DNA from: Sceloporus undulatus
Lineage: Eukaryota > Chordata > Lepidosauria > Squamata > Phrynosomatidae
DNA length: 64,000 nt
Direction: 5' to 3'
NCBI RefSeq assembly: GCF_019175285.1
Contig: NC_056523.1
Location: 178,622,937-178,686,936 of the forward strand
A program made the translations under genes and the position numbers. Below, piece after piece: positions 43,362 through 53,630 of the stretch. How positions within the stretch are numbered: the first letter of the stretch is position 1; every line of letters starts with the position of its first letter. The notes beneath the pieces are model-generated. The model was not told the origin of the DNA and did no database searches. It saw only the letters and a program-made list of their open reading frames with translations.

Positions 43362-43983
43362 ATAGAAGGACATAAATCTCCCTTACCCATTTTGCCAAAG
43401 ATGTGGTCTTTAACTGCAGTGAAAAGGTCAAAAACAGGCTGCTGGATGACACTCTTCCTCTCTCCATCTCCTCCCTGCTCCAACTGGTTGGTAAATGGGT
43501 TATTAGTGAAAACCTTTTAGGCTTAGCAACCATTCAGGATCAACTGAATTTGCAAGACCTGACCAGGGTAATTGTTGGTCCAGGGCTCTTGAAGGACTCT
43601 CATTCATAAAGTCACCATAGTCTGAAGTCAACTTGATGGCAAATAACAACCACAATTAACAATGGTTTAGGTGAGAGAGGGAATTCACAAAACAGAGGAA
43701 GAAAGAGCAAAGTACTGGAGGATTCTGGAAGCTGTAGTCCAAAAGTTACTTTCCCAAGCTCATCTGCAATGATATCAAGGGCCACTAGATAAAGTAACTG
43801 AAATGGAATGGAATGACAGGCTGCCATGTTCACCATTGACATACTGTGCCTTTTACAGCAACAAAAGTCTTCCCAAGGACAGAAATGCAGCAACAGACAA
43901 AGCTGCACCTGTTGTGTTTCCGTCTTTTATACTCTTTTATAGAATTTTATCTACTTGAAAGATTGGCAATTCTAGAGGTTCTC
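43362..43983. other. no gene or repeat recognised
   Basis: Nothing supportable. Confidence 0.5.
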
Positions 43984-44050
43984 GTTATTGTTGTTGCTGC
44001 TGCTGTTGTGTGCCTTCAAGCCTTTTCCAACTTATGGTGACCCTAAGATG

Positions 44051-44665
44051 AGTGGATAAATAGGTACCAGTTCGGTGGGAAGGTAACAGTATTCCATGCA
44101 GTAATGCTGGCCACATGATCACCGGAGCCATCCTTGACAATGCTGGCGTTTCGAGTTAGTAATGCAGATGAGCACTGCCTCCTACATTCGTTGGACATGA
44201 CTTGACAACCTTGTCTAAGGAGAAACCTTTACCTAGGCTTGCCATATCCCGCCTGGGGGCGGGACTTTCCCGGTTTGGGGCGGGTCCGCATGGTCCCGCC
44301 CCGGTTTGGCCCCGCCCCTGGGATTCCCCCCCCCCCCAGCGAGGCCCTGGAGGCGGCTCCGTGATTGTGGAGTCCTCCAAGGCCTCGCTGGGGCTTGGGA
44401 GATGCTGTCTCCCAGGCCCCAGGGAGGCCCTGGAAGCGGCTCCACGATCGCGGAGTCCTCCAAGGCTTTGCTGGGGCTTGGGAGACACTGTCTCCCAGGC
44501 CCCAGGAAGGCCTTGGACAAGGTTTTAAAATATAGGACCTTTTTTTTTATTTCCTGGCCAGCAAATTTTTTTAAAAAAGGTCCTACATTTTAAAACCTTG
44601 TCCTACATTTTTCCCGGTTTGGAGATTCTTGGGGATGGCAACCCTACCTTTACCTTTACCTTTAA
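44051..44665 (+). mobile_element. SINE with (ACCTTT)n tail (Sauria-SINE type), split by a GC-rich MITE
   Basis: AATAGGTACCAGTTCGGTGG, AGTATTCCATGCAGTAATGC, GTAATGCAGATGAGCACTGC and TGGACATGACTTGACAACC form the body. The tail ACCTTTACCTTTACCTTT resumes at 44643. Confidence 0.8.
44228..44638. mobile_element. GC-rich MITE with an internal tandem duplication
   Basis: Terminal repeats AGGCTTGCCATATCCCG and GGGATGGCAACCCT. A unit of about 104 bp (GCGAGGCCCTGGAGGCGGCT and on) is present twice, at about 44338-44428 and 44429-44530. It lies inside the (ACCTTT)n tail of a SINE. All open frames here are artefacts of its composition. Confidence 0.75.
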
Positions 44666-44806
44666 GGGGATCCTATCATGGGGTTTCCTGGGCTGTGAGT
44701 GGTGTGACTCACCCAAGGTCATCTAATGGGTTTCCATGGTCAAACAGGGGACTGAACTCTGATCTCCAGAGTTGTGGAGCAGTGCTCAAACCACTTGCCT
44801 GTTTTG

Positions 44807-45310
44807 CATTTGTACCTCACCCTCATATTAAAAATTACGTAGTGAAGTGTATAAGAATCTAGCTAAAATAAATCTGCTGTTCAGCCAAAGCAATCTGATC
44901 TTGGCTTTGGGAGAGATACCTAGCCAACAGGTAGGTTGGAGTCAGGGTCAGTCTCCAAATCACAGAGGCCAAGGTCTTGCTGTGGGATATGGAGTTGGGA
45001 AAAGAACCAAGCCTGAGAGCTTTCTTGCCAGTTCAAAGTGAGGCTCCATTGTTTGCACTTCAAAGGGCTGAGCTGGAACCATACAGGGAGGCAGGAAATG
45101 ATGTAGAGCAATTAACAGATTTTACAATGGGATAGATTAAAGAGTGTTCTCATGTGTCAACATCCACACATCACACATGGAAATTTAGTTGGAGTTGCAA
45201 AACCCCAGTGCAAACAACACAGGTATAGCTCTGCTGTTGGGATGTTGTGAACAACAAATGCATATACAAAGTAGTACCTGTATAGCACCATTAACACTGG
45301 GAAGCATGAA
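44807..45310. other. no gene or repeat recognised
   Basis: Nothing supportable. Confidence 0.5.
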
Positions 45311-45328
45311 ATATATATATATATATAT

Positions 45329-45389
<61 letters not shown>
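45311..45389. repeat. compound microsatellite (AT)n(TG)n(GA)n
   Basis: Three adjoining dinucleotide tracts. Confidence 0.98.
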
Positions 45390-45393
<4 letters not shown>

Positions 45394-45473
45394 GAAACGG
45401 ACAGATGTTGTTATACCACATTCATAACTATCCAAGATAATGGTTAAATCCAGATCCAGTCTAAACTTACAGC

Positions 45474-45728
45474 TTGTTGTTGTTGGTTGCCTTCAAATTT
45501 CCCACTTATGGCAACCCTAAGGTGAATCTTGGGTTTTCTTGGCAAGGAATCAGGGTTTTCTTGGCAAGGCTTGCTGAGAAGAGGGTTGCCTTGCCCTTTC
45601 TCTGAGGCTGAGAGAATGTGACTTACCCAAGGTCACACAGTGGGATTCCATGGCCAAGTGGGGCTTCAAATCCTGGTCTCCCAGAGACCAACTAGTCCAG
45701 TGTTCAAACTACTACACACACTGGTTCC
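45474..45728 (-). mobile_element. tRNA-SINE with a short internal duplication
   Basis: GGGTTTTCTTGGCAAGG occurs twice near 45530 and 45553; otherwise full length. Confidence 0.9.
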
Positions 45729-45729
45729 A

Positions 45730-46150
45730 TACTTATAGCAGACTCGCTGAAATCAGTGAGACTTCATTAATTAAGACTTAATTTTAATCAACAAAAGTTC
45801 AATAGTTCTAAGTATGATTAAGCCTCGATCCAATCCAACACACCACCTTAAAAATTTGTATCATACATACACACTATATAGTTAGCCCTCTTTTTATCTA
45901 CCGATTCAGTCATCCTCAGCCTGAAAATACTCAAAAATAATACTAGTTCCAAAAGCAAAACTTGTTTTTGCCATTTTATATATGGGACACCATTTCACTA
46001 GCCATTGTATTTAATGGGACTTGAGCATCCATGGATTTTGGTGTCCATGGAAGGTCCTGGAACCAAATCCCAGCAGATACCAAGGACTCACTGTACAATT
46101 TTTAAGGTGCTATGTTGGATTGGATCCAGGCTTAATCATACTCAGAACTG
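45730..46150. repeat. inverted pair flanking a Tigger-like MITE
   Basis: A block of about 50 bp (TTGGATTGGATCCAGGCTTA and neighbours, 46093-46147) has an approximate complement at 45805-45857. The MITE at 45886 sits between them, perhaps inside an older palindromic element. Confidence 0.5.
45886..46094 (-). mobile_element. Tigger-like MITE
   Basis: AGTTAGCCCTCTTTTTATCT to CAAGGACTCACTGTAC. Confidence 0.78.
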
Positions 46151-46153
46151 TGG

Positions 46154-46366
46154 AGCCAGCATGGCATAGTGGTTTGAGTGTTGGACTACGACTCTGGAGA
46201 CCAGGGTTTGATTCCTAGCTTGGCCATGAAACCTTGGGCAAGTCACATGCTCTCAGCCACAAGGGAAGGCAATGGAAAACCTCCCCTGAACAAATCTTGC
46301 TAAGAAAACCCCATGATGGGTCACCATAAGTTGGAAATGACTTGAATGCATACAATAATAAACAAA
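46154..46366 (+). mobile_element. tRNA-SINE
   Basis: GCCAGCATGGCATAGTGG head; shares with the 27304 copy the loss of the CCCACTGGGTGACC block. Tail AAATGACTTGAATGCATACA. Confidence 0.92.
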
Positions 46367-47061
46367 ACATACTTCTATTCTAGTAGTTGTACTGCTATTC
46401 TTAAAGAACTCCTAGAGACACAGTTCTGTTGAACTTTAACTAATCTTAACAATGACTATGGAGTGTGAAGGATGCTGGCTTTGAAAAATATGCTGTCCTT
46501 GGCTACATCTGTTCTAGATGCTGGAGGTAGTTATTTTGGAATCCCAGTACTGTGCCTTTCACCATGATAGTTCCACAGGATGCTTGGAACTGCTGCTTGA
46601 TACCTCAGAGTTAACGAAATCTGACTTAACACCCAACTACAACTGGTGAAATGCTAGCCCTCTAGCAGAAACAAAGGCTGGTCTGGTTATGTTAACACAA
46701 CCACAGATTTAATCAAACTCCCTGGACAGTTGCTTCCAGTCACAGCAGACAACTGTGGAGTAAAGGAACAAATTGCGTGATCTGGTATAAGGTACACCAC
46801 TGGACAAACACAGCCATATCCCTGTTGTTCAATGATGCATTATCATTATCTCACTCTTGCCTGCCATTAGGATCAGTGTGCTGTGTGAATAACAAAATCC
46901 CTGCATGGAGATCACTTCCATGCAGACATTTGTACATGTGGCACATGTGTATATGTGTGTTTGTAGTTTTCTCCACATATGTATAGGGGAATATGACTGA
47001 TGATGGTTTTATGGTGTATAATTACATTGTGTACCTATACACCAAGGATTAAATACCCAAA
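46367..47061. other. no gene or repeat recognised
   Basis: Nothing supportable. Confidence 0.5.
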
Positions 47062-47180
47062 AGGCACCAGATCTTGTCTGATCTTGGAAGCCAAGCAAGG
47101 ACAGCTATGGTTAGAACTTGGATGGGTGGCCGCCAAAATCCCAAGTGCTATAGACTGTATTTCAGAGGAAGGCAGTGGCA
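47062..47180 (+). mobile_element. 5S-rRNA-derived SINE, 3'-truncated
   Basis: AGATCTTGTCTGATCTTGGA, GCCAAGCAAGGACAGCTATG, TTAGAACTTGGATGGGTGGC and CAAGTGCTATAGACTG follow 5S rRNA almost to its 3' end, then the body AGAGGAAGGCAGTGGC. Confidence 0.92.
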
Positions 47181-47184
47181 AAAC

Positions 47185-47845
47185 GTTCAAGAAAAGTTTA
47201 AGACATGATCAAATAAAAGCCACAAACACTTCTAGAAATATAGATCCATGCTTCTTAGTCAATCTCAAAATGGAAGACACTTTGGAATTCCTCCTGAAGA
47301 GAAGGTTGAAATGTAGAACATGTCCTGGAAAAGGAGGATGTCTGGTCACCCTGTTTAAAGGTCAAAAAGGACGCTTTGAATTCTGACTGGAAACAGACTG
47401 GTAGCCTTTGAAGCTGTTTCAACGGAGGAGTCACATTATCCCTGTAACCAGTCCTGGTCAACAGCCTGGCGGCAGCATTTCAAACCTACTGAACTTTTCA
47501 AACAGCTTCTAACAGCAGTCCCATGTAGAGCAGGATAAAGTAGTCCATATAGGATGTAATCAAGGCACATGCTACCATAGCCAGATCAGAACAGGCATGG
47601 CTAGCACACTAGTTTTAACTGTACATGGGCTACATTCACTGAACTGCCTTGCAACTGACCAGGAGCACATCTGTCTTGTCTGGATTAAGTTTCAATTTGT
47701 TCACCCTCACTAGACAGTGGTTTAGTACAGAAATACCTTCCTTGAAATCAGATGGAAAGGACAGATAGAGTTGGATGTCATCCACATACTGATGACACTG
47801 AACCCCAAACTCCCAGATGACCTCTCTCAGTAGTTTCATGTACAG
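47185..47845 (-). mobile_element. L2 LINE, reverse transcriptase fragment
   Basis: The minus strand encodes MKLLREVIWEFGVQCHQYVD, DIQLYLSFPSD and NKLKLNPDKTDVLLVS (47839 down to 47636), the L2 RT region with a YVDD-type catalytic box in place of YADD. The rest toward 47185 is noncoding antisense of the same kind of element. A gap removes the usual residues between VRV and NKLKL. Confidence 0.85.
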
Positions 47846-47848
47846 ACA

Positions 47849-47914
47849 TGTTGTTGTTGTGTGCCTTCAAGTCATTTCTGACTTATGGTGACCCTAAAGT
47901 GAACTTATCATACC
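47849..47914 (-). mobile_element. tRNA-SINE, tail fragment
   Basis: TTGTTGTTGTGTGCCTTCAA to AGTGAACTTATCATACC. Confidence 0.85.
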
Positions 47915-48454
47915 TCATAAAGCTTCTGATGGGGAAGCTTCTTTTTACACAGTCTAACCTCCTCAGGCCCTTTCCCCTCCTCCTTGTCTGTCTAGCTGGA
48001 AGATTTTCAGTGGCATTGGCACCAGGAGGGTGGGGAAAGAGGGCTGAAGAAACACAGAATTTCAGTGTCAGTATACAGCAGTGAGTTAGCAGTAGCCAAC
48101 GCAATAAAGCCCAAAGAATGGGAATCTGCTCTAGTTGACCCTACTAGCTGAGCCCTTACTGAGCATGCAGTATACAACATGGGCAGAGAGAAACTGGGAA
48201 AGCAGATAAACACTCCTCGCGAGTTACCTCCAGAATGTCAAAGAAGCATAGATGTAGAAGTCTAGCCACTGAAATGGAAATCATAAGATACATGGAAGCT
48301 GGTGAAAGAAAAAGGATTCCCTGGATACATTTTGGAAGCTCTACATGTGCTCCCTAGAAAGTTCAAACTGCTTTTGTTTACTTAAGTAAAGCTTACTTGT
48401 TTAATTTCCCATGTGCGTATTGGTAGTTATGGATAAAAAGATTGCTGAAACATA
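47915..48454. other. no gene; unclassified
   Basis: TCAGTGGCATTGGCACCAGG and neighbouring text feel repeat-like but could not be assigned. Confidence 0.35.
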
Positions 48455-48710
48455 TACTGCAGGATCCTTCCCCATGCACCAAATTATTAAAATTATTAAA
48501 AATATTGTGCATAAAATTACCTTCAGGCAATGTGTATAAAGTGAATACAAAACATAAATGAATGTCATGTTTAGACTTGAGTCCCATCTCCAAGATACAT
48601 CATTATATATGTGTGTGTGTGCATGTGCAAATATTCCAAAATCTGGATGGTGGGGAATCTGAAACCCTTTTGGTGCCAAATATTTCAGATAAGGGAGACT
48701 CAGCCTGTAT
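48455..48710 (-). mobile_element. Tigger-like CAGGTTGAGTCTC MITE, right half
   Basis: ATAAAATTACCTTCAGGCAA, CAAATATTCCAAAATCTGGA and AAGGGAGACTCAGCCTGTA. Confidence 0.72.
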
Positions 48711-49590
48711 GAACATTGTCAGGAGGTAGGAAGAAGAATACTCCAAAGAGGAGGAATGGTGAACAGCCCTGATGCTCCTGGGGCTCTCTCCATGGCACAC
48801 CTAGAAGAGCTTCCTGCCAACTTATTCCACTCACCAGCCATTATCTGACCTATCTACTCTCTCACCATGACGTGCCACCTGGATATCCATCCCTCTCTGT
48901 TTCAACCCAGCAATCACAGCCTGCTGCCATCTTGAACCAGTATGCCTCAGAGCATCCTACAGACAGCCAAATATCTGGTGCAGACAACTGTCATCTAGGT
49001 TTAGCATCCCATATCAAAAACTCCTGTCGGACCTCAAAACCTAAAATGGGACAAAGGCAAAATGTCTATGTGCTTTCCTGTGAGATGTTTTGTCTGTCAT
49101 TTTTGCTCTCGAGTTGACACCCATGGGCCTAAATCTTCCTGTTAATCCCAGCTAGATCAGAGACACCGAATCCACCTGTGTGTTGAGTGACACTCAATAA
49201 TTGATTCAATGGGTCTACTCTAATTGGGACTAACCATCAGGATTCCCAACCACTGATAGAAACAGATCAACAGTGATCTGTACAAAGGTAACCGGATTTG
49301 TGGATGGATGCTCACTCACTCACTCACTCCTCCTGTGTTCCTAGTGAAATGAATTTACAGTATATATATATATTAGTGTTTCATGCTTTTAGTTTGTAAT
49401 GTCCTACATTTTTCTCAAATGTCCTACATTTTAATAAAAATAAATTTTATTATAGCAAAGAGAATATATAAAGAGAGGGGGGAGACTATATACATTCTCC
49501 TACATACATCAGTATCATTATTCTTGTAATACATTATCTCTAGTTTCATTTTATTAGATTTTTCTGTTCATCTCCTTCCATTTAATAGTA
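48711..49590. other. no gene; eroded MITE near 49125-49250
   Basis: GGGCCTAAATCTTCCTGTTA and CAATGGGTCTACTCTAATTG belong to a common reptile MITE, diverged. CTCA tandem units at 49308-49327. Confidence 0.4.
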
Positions 49591-49870
49591 TTGCATCCTC
49601 CTTCTTGTGTGATTCACATTTCTTTATCTTCTTTTCCTCCTTCTTTTCACATTTTGATTTTCTATTGGATTGTCTCCATTTTCACTGTCTTTCACTCCTC
49701 CACCTTTACTGTTGTATCATCCCTTTCCTTTCTCTGTTATCTTTTCCCTTCTTCTCCCCTCATCCTATATTCCCATTTCTTCCCCCCTTTTCTACCCTCT
49801 TTACACCTTCTCTTGCTTTCTTCTCACATTTAATCTCTTGCATTTTGAGGTGTCTTGTCCTCCTTAGGAC
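49590..49870. repeat. pyrimidine-rich low-complexity region
   Basis: About 280 bp dominated by C and T on the + strand; accounts for the overlapping open frames. Confidence 0.85.
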
Positions 49871-50177
49871 ACCTGGTCACACTGGCCCCAACAAACTACA
49901 AATCCCAAGCTTCACTTAAAGATAAACCCACAGAGAAGGTAGATAAGGAATGGAAGCCAGTTTTAGCAATCTGGAAGGGAAAATGGACAAGCTTAAAAAG
50001 AACAGTATGAAGAGAGCCTATAGAGAGAAACTTTGAAAGAGAACTAAAGATAATGAAACATGTAAGCCACAAATAAACAACAAGAGGGCTAGAACTGAGG
50101 GGAAAGTCATTTAAGCAATGAGAACAAGAGGAAATGGGGAAATGTTTGGAAGAACAACATGCTATAGAAAAATACTG

Positions 50178-50288
50178 ACAAGACTAGATGGGAAATTACT
50201 ATCAGCAACAGTTAAGATGTAAAATGTTAACTAACTCACATTTTACATCTTAAATGTTGCTTGTAGTAATTTCCCATCTAGTCTTGTC
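50178..50288. repeat. near-perfect hairpin with 49-bp arms
   Basis: Left arm 50178-50226 begins ACAAGACTAGATGGGAAATT; right arm 50240-50288 ends AATTTCCCATCTAGTCTTGT. The loop is about 13 nt. The arms differ at only a few positions. No terminal features of the MITE families here. Confidence 0.85.
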
Positions 50289-50447
50289 TTTGAGATAGTT
50301 AACAGAGATGAATGTAAACGGTTCATATGTTAGCATATTATAAGTATATTAAATTGTGCCTCAGCATATTATGTACTATGTATACATTTTATGTTAGGTA
50401 TAAATGTCTATTATGTCTATATGTGTGTGTTTTTATATGTCCAAATG

Positions 50448-50570
50448 CATCTGAGGAAGCAGACTTTAGTCTACGAAAGCTCATGCTGCCAACTTCCTTC
50501 GTTCTTAGTCTCAAAGGTGCTACAAGATCTCTCTACAAACTGATTCTATAGACTAACATAGCTATATCTT
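50448..50570 (+). mobile_element. sauropsid interspersed repeat, 3' part
   Basis: CATCTGAGGAAGCAGACTTT, AGTCTACGAAAGCTCATGC, GTCTCAAAGGTGCTACAAGA and GACTAACATAGCTAT. Same family as 15225. Confidence 0.6.
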
Positions 50571-50819
50571 TGAATTGTTTATATGTAACTATTGATGTTT
50601 AATAAATAGAATCATAAAATCATAGTGTTGGAATGTATTTTTTATTTAAAAAGATGTAAAATGTGATTTTATTGTAATGTTTGTTGATTTGTGTTCATAC
50701 CCATAAAAAGCATTTTTACACAAATCCCAGGCTTCCATAAGAACCTGCCTTGATTCTGCAGTGTGGCAGGAGCTTGAGGCTCAGTGCAAGCCATGGTGTT
50801 TGCCCAAAGTGATAGCCTT

Positions 50820-51093
50820 TAAGCCCCTGGCCTTTAAGCCTCCTTGCCCTGTACCTTTAAAGAGATAAAAGGCCAGCCCTGCGCTTATCTTGATGGCAGG
50901 CAAGCCTCATCAAGCCCCTTTTGCATCCATAACAAGCACCCCAGCAGGGGAGCCCAGCACTTAAAGGAGATCTAGCCAGGCCCCTCTTTGAAATCATGCA
51001 ATCTATTTTAATGATTGGCTCTCTTGCCAGACTTCAAAGGCACCTCCAATCCCCACTCCTGATAGGCTGAAAGGGAGCCAAAAAAAGAGGAAA
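50820..51093 (+). promoter_or_regulatory. putative promoter of the SP5-like gene with TCF/LEF and CCAAT motifs
   Basis: Non-repetitive DNA directly upstream of the candidate first exon. A TATA-like GATAAAAG lies at 50864-50871. CTTTGAA (50986-50992) and CTTCAAAG (51032-51039, which reads CTTTGAAG on the minus strand and fits CTTTGWWS) are TCF/LEF-type motifs. ATTGG (51014-51018) is an inverted CCAAT box and CCAAT recurs at 51046-51050. All four lie within about 65 bp. SP5 genes are known direct Wnt targets. The transcription start was not identified. Confidence 0.45.
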
Positions 51094-51336
51094 ATGAAGA
51101 AGAAGAAGAGATGGAGGGAAGGATGGGAGGATGATCACAAAAGAGGGATGGGTGTGTGTGAAGAGATGCAGATTGTAGAGCAAAAGCAAGATTTCTTCTT
51201 GAGAGCAAGAGAGAAGCAGGTTGCCCCTCCTGCTTTTCCATCCTCTGCTGGAGATCATGACCTGCGGATAGTTTCAGGAGACTACCCAAGGGCAAGAGGG
51301 ACCCTGAAGACTTGGGATCAACACTTCTTCCTGCAG
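51094..51336 (+). CDS. sp5l: candidate first coding exon of the SP5-like gene
   Basis: An open frame of 81 codons ends exactly at CAG followed by a GTACAG donor (51337 on), in phase 0, the phase needed by the exon starting at 62738. Its last residues, DQHFFLQ, joined to [10 protein letters not shown], reproduce the family pattern FLQ-DRTPS-SP in which SP5 proteins carry this splice junction. The spliced product would be 397 residues from the ATG at 51094, 379 from 51148 (G at -3 and +4), or 373 from 51166; the true start is not decided by sequence. Known SP5 proteins have only about 17 residues before this junction, and no ATG lies that close here, so the N-terminus is extended or uses an unseen exon. 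The exon is purine-rich at its start and contains no recognised repeat. Other GT donors across 51.3-62.7 kb gave no comparable reading frame. Confidence 0.6.
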
Positions 51337-51553
51337 GTACAGATCTCCATTTTGGGATAAAAGCAGAGTAGCTCCTTGGAGGAGGGAGACAGGTGTCAAT
51401 CCAACAGGTGAGGCTTCTCCTCCAGGTAAGGGGATGCCGCACTAAGGAGAGGGAGGAAGGGGAACACTGCTTCACCTGTTGATTTTGCTGCCTGGCACCA
51501 GAGGGGTTAGCCAGGGATGGAGTGGGAACTAGCAGTCCTAGGTGGCATCACAT

Positions 51554-51686
51554 TGTTTCCTAAATGCTGATCCTCCAGATGTTTTGGACTTCAGTTCCCA
51601 GAAGCCCTATTCAGTTTGGCCAACAGTCAGTAATTTGGGGAGTTGAACTCCAAAATGTCTGGAGGAACAAAGTTTGGGAACCACTG
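51554..51686. mobile_element. palindromic hAT-like MITE with AGTGGTTCCCAA ends
   Basis: GATCCTCCAGATGTTTTGGA and TCCAAAATGTCTGGAGGA arms; the right end GGGAACCACTG is intact. Lies at the start of the presumed intron. Confidence 0.78.
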
Positions 51687-51886
51687 TAGAAACAATGCAG
51701 TTTGGCAACACTTTAACTGCCTTGGCACCATCCTACAGAATCTTGGGATTTGCAGTTGGGTGAAACACTAGCTGCCTTGATCTTATTGGAGAGGCAGGGT
51801 ATTAATATTATTATTAATAATAATTTTATTATTCCTAGGATGGTGCCAAACTGGGTTGTTTCTATAGTGTAGGTGCACTCTTACAT
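51687..51886. mobile_element. palindromic MITE, GGCTGCATCC family, with a LINE tail inside
   Basis: GAAACAATGCAGTTTGGCAA and TGTTTCTATAGTGTAGGTGC ends; an (ATT)n-bearing LINE-tail fragment at about 51785-51838 interrupts it. Confidence 0.65.
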
Positions 51887-52650
51887 TTACAATGCTTGTT
51901 TCCTCAGAAATAAGTCTCATTTTGCTCAGGAGGTTAAGGTTAAGTAAGGGTGTATCTGGGTTGCCACCTCAGCTATGGGCTAGAGTATGAAAGGAGAAGA
52001 GAAACCACACTCAGGATTATTTGTCTTATTAAACTATATGTGCCTAGATTTTTTGCTGAAGCAACTAATCAGACACAAAACGGCTTTCAACAAAACTCAA
52101 ACACAAAATAGATTTAAACAAAACTGAAACAGTAATCAACTGATCAGTTAACTGATACCCGCAATTCTTATCAAATTTGGCAATTAAAATACAGAATGAG
52201 AAAGATGCTAGGTTTGTTTGGTTGATATTAGTAATGTGTGAGCTGTGAGAGTTCACAGAAGGCTAAATGGTAAAGTGGCTTATTCTTTGCATTCATGGGA
52301 CCATATCATTCAGATAGCTTCAGTTGCCTAAGAGAGGATCCAGTCCCCTGACACATTCAACCACAACTTCATTCACTTCCCAGATCAATTTATCTTATCC
52401 TGACCGTGATAAGACCCCCTTCTAGGCTGCCTGTTTTGTGGGGTAGCTAAGCATTTATTCTAGGGGAGAGATGCCTGAAGGAAACCTGTATCTTATATTG
52501 GACCTGAACTAAGAGTACACATTGTAAAAACTAGATGTACTTTAACTCTGGACCTATTAGGGATTCTCCGGGATGCTGGAGCAACAGGGCAACAGACTCT
52601 GAAGTTATTTTTTAATCTAGTAGTTTCAACTTCATAGAACAAAAATGAGC
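51887..52650. other. intronic, no repeat recognised
   Basis: Nothing supportable. Confidence 0.5.
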
Positions 52651-52680
52651 GACCTCTCTCTCTCTCTCTCTCTCTCTCTG
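52651..52680. repeat. (CT)n microsatellite
   Basis: About fourteen CT units. Confidence 0.97.
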
Positions 52681-52984
52681 TGTTTATTACCTAAATTCCA
52701 GATGTTAAAATGTTACATTTCACCTCTGTTATGTAGATTGCCTTGCAAGCAGAAAAATTATTCCTGTTGATTCAGGTAAAGATTTTTAAAGGTTTATGGA
52801 CTTTGGGGCCAGAATTAAATTAACTGGCTCTAAACAATGAACAATCTGAGTGGTGATATTAATATAGCAACAATATTGTTGCATGAAATCAGCTGTGCCA
52901 TATATATAATTATTTTACCTGTTTGTCTCTGTGGGACCATTAAAAGTACAAGCTGTCTGTATTCAACTTCTAGGCGTGTCTCTG

Positions 52985-53182
52985 GGACTGTTAGAAAAGC
53001 CCCAGATTTTGTTCTTGTTCTTTCTGATTTTATAGTATGTTAAAATAAACTGACCTGGGGAGCTGGTGTAAAAGTCTCTGATGACACTGGGAATTGACAA
53101 ATAATATTCTGGGACACACAAAATGTGTATAGATCTCCAAAATAAAACTGGAAATAACAGGAACAAAATCTGGGACTTTCTG
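52985..53182. repeat. inverted repeat, probable eroded MITE
   Basis: CCCAGATTTTGTTC (53001-53014) is exactly complementary to GAACAAAATCTGGG (53161-53174), with weaker complementarity on either side. Confidence 0.55.
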
Positions 53183-53283
53183 GTCTTTTTAATCAATCTG
53201 AATATGCCCAATAGAAATGAATCTCCTGAGAGAGCCTGTTTTTCATTCTGTTCTTGTATTAGATTATGTGTGACAAAAGAGAT

Positions 53284-53630
53284 GGGACACTAGTTCAGTG
53301 GAAGAGTGCCTGCTCTACCTGGAACAGGTTGAAGGTTTGTTCCCTGGCATTTCCAGTGAGAAGGTTTGAGTAGCAGGTAACAGAGGGAGGAGGATATAGC
53401 TCTCTTGAACCCAAGACAGCTACTGCCAGACACAGTTGACTGCATTGGGCTAGATCAGTGATTTCCAAACTTTGGTACTCTAGGTGTTTGGACAACAGTT
53501 ATCTCCCTGAAGCCCCAGCCAGCTTAGCCAACAGTTAGGAATTCTGGGAGCTGAAGTCCCAAACACCTGGAGGACCAGTGTTTGGGAACCACTGGGTTAG
53601 ATGGTTTTAGTATAAAAGTGTTTCATATTG
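53284..53630 (+). mobile_element. tRNA-derived SINE of another type, split by a MITE
   Basis: Head CACTAGTTCAGTGGAAGAGT with B-box-like region ending TTTGTTCCCTGGCATTTCCA; body CTACTGCCAGACACAGTTGA, TTGGGCTAGAT; continues after the MITE as GGTTAGATGGTTTTAGTATA. Confidence 0.7.
53456..53594. mobile_element. palindromic hAT-like MITE with CAGTGATTTCCAAAC ends
   Basis: CAGTGATTTCCAAACTTTGG to GTGTTTGGGAACCACTG; flanks GGCTAGAT and GGTTAGAT match 7 of 8, an 8-bp target duplication inside the SINE. Confidence 0.85.

Larger units (their letters stand above)
43984..44806 (-). mobile_element. tRNA-SINE split by a nested SINE and MITE
   Basis: Tail part 43984-44050 (GTGTGCCTTCAAGCCTTTTC), head part 44666-44806 (CTATCATGGGGTTTCC to CTCAAACCACTTGCCTG). 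Confidence 0.85.

Noticed and set aside
44156-44593. Overlapping proline/glycine-rich open frames of 95-110 codons
   Set aside because: Produced by the GC-rich MITE with its tandem unit.
47062-47160. Possible functional 5S rRNA gene
   Set aside because: Diverged from 5S, lacks the 5' part and runs into a SINE body.
51405-51425. Alternative first-exon donor (CTCCAGGTAAGG)
   Set aside because: The upstream frame gives no family-like N-terminus; retained only as a possible alternative splice site.
51008-51475. 155-codon minus-strand open frame opposite the candidate first exon
   Set aside because: No family match; the plus strand has the in-phase splice donor and the SP5-type junction residues.
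52773-52780. Alternative first-exon donor (GATTCAGGTAAAG)
   Set aside because: The frame in phase with exon 2 has a stop 13 codons upstream and no ATG between.
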